From positions 1 to 49,606 of the forward strand of contig NZ_FMCI01000139.1 in assembly GCF_900091845.1 (NCBI RefSeq): a stretch of DNA of 49,606 bases, written 5' to 3'. The notes under the pieces were generated by a model. It was not told the origin of the DNA and did no database searches. It worked only from the letters and a program-made list of their open reading frames with translations. The DNA is from Streptomyces sp. SolWspMP-5a-2. GTDB taxonomy: Bacteria > Actinomycetota > Actinomycetes > Streptomycetales > Streptomycetaceae. The translations under genes and the position numbers were made by a program. This document shows positions 45,835-49,606 of the stretch, in pieces. Every line of letters begins with the position of its first letter. Position 1 is the first letter of the stretch.

Positions 45835-46329
45835 TCAGCCCGCGGTGAGGCGGACCGGGTTCAGGCCCGAGACCAGGGTGGCCAGGGCGCGGTCGATGGT
45901 CGGGCCCAGGTACCAGTCCCCGGTGTGGTCGAGGGTGTAGACGCGGCCCTCGTCGTCGATGGCCAGCAGCGACCGGCTGTCGGTCTCCACGCCGAGCGGG
46001 CTGACCTCGGCGTCGAGGGCGCGGCCGAGGTCGGCGAGGGTGCGGGCCATGTGCAGCCCGTGCAGCGGGTCGAGGTGGAACGCGGCCGGGGCGATCTGCC
46101 GTCCGGGGCCCGACGGGGAGATGTCGAGGCCGCCGAACTCCGCCCACGCCTCCACCGCGGCGGGGAAGACCGCGTGCCGGTGGCCCCCGGGGGAGACGTG
46201 GTCGCGCAGGGTGTCGGCCCAGATCTCGGCCTGCTTTATGTCCCAGCGTCCCGGCTGCCAGCCCGCGTCGCGCAGCGCGGCGTCGACGGGTACGGCGAAG
46301 CGGGTGGTCGAGGTGCGGTCGGCGTGCAT
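45835..46329 (-). CDS. SUKH-3 family immunity-like protein
   Basis: 164-residue SUKH-3 protein: VDAALRDAGWQPGRWDIKQAEIWADTLRDHVSPGGHRHAVFPAAVEAWAEFGGLDISPSGPGRQIAP, then an acidic/aromatic region (VETDSRSLLAIDDEGRVYTLDHTGDWYLGPTIDRALATLVSG). SUKH proteins neutralise nucleic-acid-targeting toxins by direct binding. It lies 64 bases downstream of a YwqJ-type deaminase gene on the same strand, the expected toxin-then-immunity order. No secretion signal. It could have another intracellular role. Confidence 0.85.
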   Translation of the reverse strand: MHADRTSTTRFAVPVDAALRDAGWQPGRWDIKQAEIWADTLRDHVSPGGHRHAVFPAAVEAWAEFGGLDISPSGPGRQIAPAAFHLDPLHGLHMARTLADLGRALDAEVSPLGVETDSRSLLAIDDEGRVYTLDHTGDWYLGPTIDRALATLVSGLNPVRLTAG

Positions 46330-46393
46330 CTGCCTTCGTTCGTCGAGGTCGTGGGAGGGCGCGGCGGTGGCGCCCGGTGGTGCGGCGGGCGGG

Positions 46394-46948
46394 TCAGCCC
46401 GCGGGGCCGGGGATGGCCGGTTCGACGACGCGGACGCCGAAGTGGGCGCTGAGGGCGGCGCAGGCGCGGCAGGGCGCGGCGAAGCTGCCGTGCAGCGGGT
46501 CGCCGTCCTCGCGGATGCGGCGGGCGGTGAGCTTGGCCTGCTTGAGGGCCTTGCGGGCCTCGCCGTTGGTCATCGGCTTGCGGGCGGCCCGTTTGCTGCG
46601 CCCGGCGTCGGCGGTGGAGATGTGCCGTGAGATCAGGATCGTCTCGGCGCAGCGGCCGGTCCAGCGGTCGCGCTGGGCGCTGCCGAGGGTGTCGAGGAAG
46701 TCCTGCACGAGGGGGTGCAGTTCGGGTGCCTGGTCGCCGCGGGCGGCGGTGCCGGTGAGGGTGGCGCCGCGGACCGAGAGGGCGGCGGCGACGGTGGGGA
46801 GGATGCCGTCGCGGCGGTGGCGCAGGACGGGGGTGTGCGGGGCCTCGGTGCTGCTCCAGCCGACCCGCGGGTCGCCGGCCGCACCCGTGCGGGCCCCGGT
46901 GGTGCGGGCCTCCGCATGCGGACCCGTCTGCGTCGCATTCATGATCAT
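46394..46948 (-). CDS. YwqJ-like deaminase-domain protein
   Basis: 184-residue standalone protein. The C-terminal two thirds carry the deaminase signature: a C-A-E motif in WTGRCAETILISRHI (Cys100, Glu102) and PCRAC (159-163), zinc-ligating and catalytic residues of the YwqJ/toxin-deaminase group. Between them is a basic helical segment (DAGRSKRAARKPMTNGEARKALKQAKLTARRIREDGDPLHG). The substrate, nucleotide or nucleic acid, is not deducible. No export signal or toxin-delivery domain is present, which is unusual for polymorphic toxins. ATG 46948 is preferred (five bases after GGAGG); 46951 and 46942 are possible. The SUKH-3 gene follows. Confidence 0.82.
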   Translation of the reverse strand: MIMNATQTGPHAEARTTGARTGAAGDPRVGWSSTEAPHTPVLRHRRDGILPTVAAALSVRGATLTGTAARGDQAPELHPLVQDFLDTLGSAQRDRWTGRCAETILISRHISTADAGRSKRAARKPMTNGEARKALKQAKLTARRIREDGDPLHGSFAAPCRACAALSAHFGVRVVEPAIPGPAG

Positions 46949-46951
46949 CAT

Positions 46952-47679
46952 CCCCTCCCGAGCATCCCCCGGCGAGGAACAGAGTGCCAAATCCCGTGGC
47001 CCCTGCGGTAGCTGGGGCGGTGCGACACGCCCTGCGGTGGGCGGGCTGTCACGGCCGGGTGACGGCTGGTCACGGTGGGGAGGGGGTGGACGGCCGGTGC
47101 CCGGTGACCCGTGCGGTCCTACGGCATAGGCTGTCCGCACCGCGATCCATGCGGTTGACGCATGGAGACGGTCTGTTCGGGTCCGTCCCGCTCCGATCCG
47201 GTCGGTTCCGGTCGGAGTCGGTCGCCCGGACGGATCGGCCTGCGGGACGCGTGATCCGGCGCGACGTGGCGGAGGCAACATTCGGCACAGATGTCGGACG
47301 GGTGTCCTGGCACGGTTCCGGTCGGCGTTCCGATGAACGTTCCGGTGAACGTTCCGGGCGCGGTGTCCGATGTACGTGTCGGGCGCGGAGGCCGGGCCCA
47401 CGCGGTCGGGCCCGGTGGCCGGAACGGCGGTCGGGAACGGCGGTCGGCAACGGCTGTCGGCCCGGTGGCCGGGAACGGCGGCCGGGTGCGGTGACCGGGA
47501 ACGGTGGCCGGAAGAGGCGGCCGGGCGCGGTGGACGGACGGAACGGACGGAGACCTCGCGGCGGTCGCAGCAGGCGCAGCGGTCGCAGCAGGTCGGACGA
47601 GGCAGTCGAACAGTCGATACGGGAGTGGGGCCGGGCACGGTCGCCATCCCCGTACAGAACGCCGCAGGGGGCAACCGCC
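46952..47679. other. Long noncoding, repeat-rich divergent region of the toxin-domain island
   Basis: Some 730 bases between the deaminase start and the WHH-SUKH start hold no credible frame; open frames here have repetitive Arg/Pro/Gly composition. The twelve-base unit TGAACGTTCCGG occurs twice in tandem (47334-47357). About 47410-47520 is made of related GGTGGCCGGGAACGG-type units, and GGTC(G/C)G repeats fill 47170-47240. It probably includes two divergent promoters and their regulators' binding sites. Confidence 0.55.
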
Positions 47680-48699
47680 ATGACGACAGGTCGGCCCGGA
47701 CTGGGGGCACCTCCCAGCCACCAGGCCCAGGCACGCGCCGTGCCGCCCAACGCGGCCTACGCCGGGCAGGTCGTGCACTTCCCGGATCCGGTCCGGGCCG
47801 CCCGCCACCCCCGCGGGGTGCGGATGGACGAGCACGGCTACCCCGACTTCTCGGCCTACGCGCGCGCCGCCGCCGAGATCGCGGAGCCGCCGGAGGGCTT
47901 CGGCGTCGACGAGCTGCGGCTCACGGACTACGTGTCGGCCAACGCCGCGCTCGCCGCCACCGGCCACGACCTGTGGGACACGGTGCCGAGCGTGGCCACC
48001 CCGCACGGCTGGACCTGGCACCACGTGGTCGACACCCGGCGCCTGTACCTCGTGCCGGTGGAGGTCAAGGCGCTGCTGCGGCACCACGGCGGCATCGCCA
48101 GGTCCGCCGTCGACCACGACAAGCGCGGCACCCGCCCGCTGCAGGAGACCAGGCCCGCCCACTTCGGGCTGCCGAAGTCGGGGACCGCGGTGACCGAGGG
48201 GCAGGTGCAGGGCGTCGAGGAGGACCTCGGCTACCGGCTGCCCGGCGCCTACCGGTCGTTCCTGAAGGCGGCGGGCGGCTGCGCGCCGGTGGGCACGGCG
48301 CTCGACCCGGCCCTCGGGCTCCTGGTGGACCAGCCGTTCTTCACCGTCCGCGACGAGGCCGCCGTCAACGACCTGGTGTACGTCAACAAGTGTCTGCGCG
48401 ATCACCTGACCAAGGACTACCTGGGCGTCGGTTTCGTCCAGGGCGGCCTGCTCGCGGTGAAGGTGAAGGGCGAACGGCCCGGCTCGGTGTGGTTCTGCGC
48501 CTACGACGACGCCCGTGACGCCGACCCGTCCTGGGCGCCCGCCGAGCGCGTGGAACGGCTGCTGCTGCCGTGCGGCGACGACTTCGACACGTTCCTCTCA
48601 CGGCTCGCCGGCTCCCCGCCGGAGCTGGAGACCGTGGCGAACCTGATGGTGGACGGCGGCTTCGCGCGAGCGGTGCCCGTGGCGTCCGCGGGGGAGTGA
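47680..48699 (+). CDS. WHH nuclease domain fused to SMI1/KNR4 (SUKH-1) domain
   Basis: 339-residue fusion. Residues about 30-140 match the WHH group of HNH/Endo VII toxin nucleases: MDEHGYPDFSAYARA, LTDYVSANAALAATG, then GWTWHHVVDTRRLYLVPVEVKALLRHHGGIAR with W113-H114-H115, LVP (124-126) and HHGG (135-138). Residues about 170-315 are a SUKH-1 domain (VTEGQVQGVEEDLGYRLPGAYRSFLKAAGGCAPVG; WAPAERVERLLLPCGDDFDTFLSRL). SUKH normally is the separate immunity protein of such nucleases, so the fusion suggests built-in inhibition. ATG at 47680 is preceded by AGGGGG; there is no signal peptide. Seven bases separate its stop from the next gene. Confidence 0.88.
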   Translation: MTTGRPGLGAPPSHQAQARAVPPNAAYAGQVVHFPDPVRAARHPRGVRMDEHGYPDFSAYARAAAEIAEPPEGFGVDELRLTDYVSANAALAATGHDLWDTVPSVATPHGWTWHHVVDTRRLYLVPVEVKALLRHHGGIARSAVDHDKRGTRPLQETRPAHFGLPKSGTAVTEGQVQGVEEDLGYRLPGAYRSFLKAAGGCAPVGTALDPALGLLVDQPFFTVRDEAAVNDLVYVNKCLRDHLTKDYLGVGFVQGGLLAVKVKGERPGSVWFCAYDDARDADPSWAPAERVERLLLPCGDDFDTFLSRLAGSPPELETVANLMVDGGFARAVPVASAGE

Positions 48700-48706
48700 C
48701 TGGACG

Positions 48707-49606
48707 ATGGTGACCTACGCGCAGGCGCAGGAGCGCGCCGAGGAGTGGATCAACGGCGACATGCCGTCGTACCAGCACCGCGCGGTGCGGGTGCGGGAGT
48801 TCGACCTCGGCTTCGTGCTGTGGGCCGAGGACCGTCCCGACGGGCCCCGGTCCGACGGCGGCGGGCAGCGGCTGGTGATCGCCCGGGACAGCGGGGAGGC
48901 CACGCTCTGGCCCGCGCTGCCGGTGGGCGAGGTGATCCGCCGCTACGAGGAGGAGTACGGCCGCCCCGACCCCGAGGACGAGCCCGCGCCGCCCGCGGCC
49001 GCGCGGGTGGACCTCAACCAGACGTCGTTCCTGCTGAGTCCGCCCGAGTGGCTCCAGGAGGCGGCCGACAAGCTCGGCATCCCGGACCGGCGCGGCGAGA
49101 ACGGGAGTGGCAACCAGAGCGCTGACGCGGGGTCCGGGAGTGCGGGGTCCGGCGTGGGCGCGGCTCCGCGTCCCGGGGCCGCCGCAGCCCCGGCCGCCGC
49201 CGCGGGCGCCGGTTCCGGCGCGAGCTTCGGGTCCGGTTCCGGTTCCGGGTCCGGTTCGGGTGCGGGATCCGGCTTTGGGGCGGGCTCCGGTGCCGGTTCC
49301 AGCTCCGGTTCCCCTTCGGGTTCGGGTTCCGGTTCCTGGGGTGGGGGTGGCGCTGCGCTGCCTCCGACGCAGGGGGCCGGGACGGCGTGGCCGGAGGCCG
49401 GTGGCGCCGCCCGCGACGAGGCGCCCGGTGTGCCGTCGGGTGCCACCCCGTGGGCCGGTACCGACACCAACGCCGACAACGGCGAGGACCGTTCCGTCCC
49501 GCTCCCGGCGACCGTGTTCGCCGCGCCGCTGAGCGACACCAGCCCGCCGGACTCGCAGACCGCGCTGATCGTCGGGGGCAGCGCGCTCCCGCCGACGACG
49601 GTGGCG
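48707..49606 (+). CDS. Imm35/YrhB-like domain protein with Gly/Ser-rich linker (cut by window edge)
   Basis: At least 300 residues, open to the right edge. Residues 1-85 (MVTYAQAQERAEEWINGD...FDLGFVLWAEDR...RLVIARDSGEATLWPALPVGEVIRRYEEEYG) follow the pattern of immunity protein 35 and E. coli YrhB. A segment DLNQTSFLLSPPEWLQEAADKLGIPDRR follows, then a very long low-complexity linker (about 138-215) of GSGSG/GAGSG units. A Thr/Ala/Pro-rich stretch reaches the edge. The linker implies at least one more domain beyond the window. It starts seven bases after the WHH-SUKH stop with GGGGAG upstream, so the two are one operon. Confidence 0.75.
   Translation, partial: MVTYAQAQERAEEWINGDMPSYQHRAVRVREFDLGFVLWAEDRPDGPRSDGGGQRLVIARDSGEATLWPALPVGEVIRRYEEEYGRPDPEDEPAPPAAARVDLNQTSFLLSPPEWLQEAADKLGIPDRRGENGSGNQSADAGSGSAGSGVGAAPRPGAAAAPAAAAGAGSGASFGSGSGSGSGSGAGSGFGAGSGAGSSSGSPSGSGSGSWGGGGAALPPTQGAGTAWPEAGGAARDEAPGVPSGATPWAGTDTNADNGEDRSVPLPATVFAAPLSDTSPPDSQTALIVGGSALPPTTVA
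49139..49345 (+). repeat. Low-complexity Gly/Ser/Ala-coding repeat
   Basis: Degenerate six-base units of the type TCCGGT/TCGGGT/GCCGGT encode GSGSGSGSGAGSGFGAGSG-like sequence inside the Imm35-like gene. The tract keeps the reading frame and is prone to slippage. Confidence 0.6.

Noticed and set aside
43463..46147. Very long minus-strand frame spanning the HTH gene and the antisense of the kinase
   Set aside because: Upstream of ATG 44338 the translation is the low-complexity antisense of the histidine kinase gene.
46984..47679. Upstream extension of the WHH-SUKH gene to 46984
   Set aside because: Translation is repetitive Arg/Gly sequence; AGGGGG before ATG 47680 and the domain boundary fit the shorter protein.
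46951..47734. Upstream extension of the deaminase gene to 47734
   Set aside because: The extra 260 residues are Arg/Pro/His-rich products of the repeat region, and GGAGG marks the start near 46948.

Overview
The window looks like chromosomal core DNA of a Streptomyces. Base composition is very G+C-rich, many starts are GTG, and the gene set includes an SsgA-family sporulation protein, a WhiJ/BldB-type XRE-DUF397 pair, an actinobacterial tatD-rpfB-rsmA-ispE block, a galTEK operon and a TamR/Tam pair. Gene order resembles the S. coelicolor SCO31xx region as I remember it; I could not check this by alignment.

Layout. 1-266: start of a GNAT acetyltransferase cut by the window edge. 317-480: a compact, promoter-preceded structured RNA candidate. 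532-3150 (minus): nickel/cobalt ECF transporter operon cbiM-Q-O, with a Nur-like box over its promoter. 3327-7128: ssgE and two tandem MecA-like class B penicillin-binding proteins. 7287-16347: protein O-mannosyltransferase, rsmI, a zinc-ribbon protein, tatD, an RpfB-type muralytic protein (N-terminal frameshift), rsmA, ispE and a Tat-exported PGRP amidase. 16419-22228: ABC-F ATPase and two tandem membrane-anchored beta-propeller proteins. 22447-28587: a response regulator lacking its phospho-acceptor Asp, then a sodium:solute symporter divergent from galTEK. 28639-33729: DUF397, XRE regulator, HATPase, GNAT, a second LuxR-type response regulator, tamR/tam with twin operators, and a small csbD gene. 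33928-38650: tetR, fatty-acid desaturase, and ppc (one-base frameshift). 38741-43448 (minus): glmU-prs-rplY-pth preceded by tRNA-Gln(UUG). 43460-45808: a double-HTH protein with a LAGLIDADG-like motif, and an orphan histidine kinase. 45835-49606: a polymorphic-toxin-like island made of a YwqJ-type deaminase plus SUKH-3 protein, divergent from a WHH-nuclease/SUKH-1 fusion and an Imm35/YrhB-like protein that runs off the end.

Themes. Much of the first 20 kb serves the cell envelope: PBPs, mannosyltransferase, Rpf, amidase and surface propellers. Several genes have a TANNNT hexamer six or seven bases before the start codon, suggesting leaderless mRNAs. Two genes (rpfB, ppc) are broken by one missing base in C-rich tracts, which could be assembly error. 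The most unusual locus is the 3' toxin/immunity-domain island: nuclease and deaminase domains sit beside or are fused to SUKH and Imm35 domains, with no export module visible in the window.
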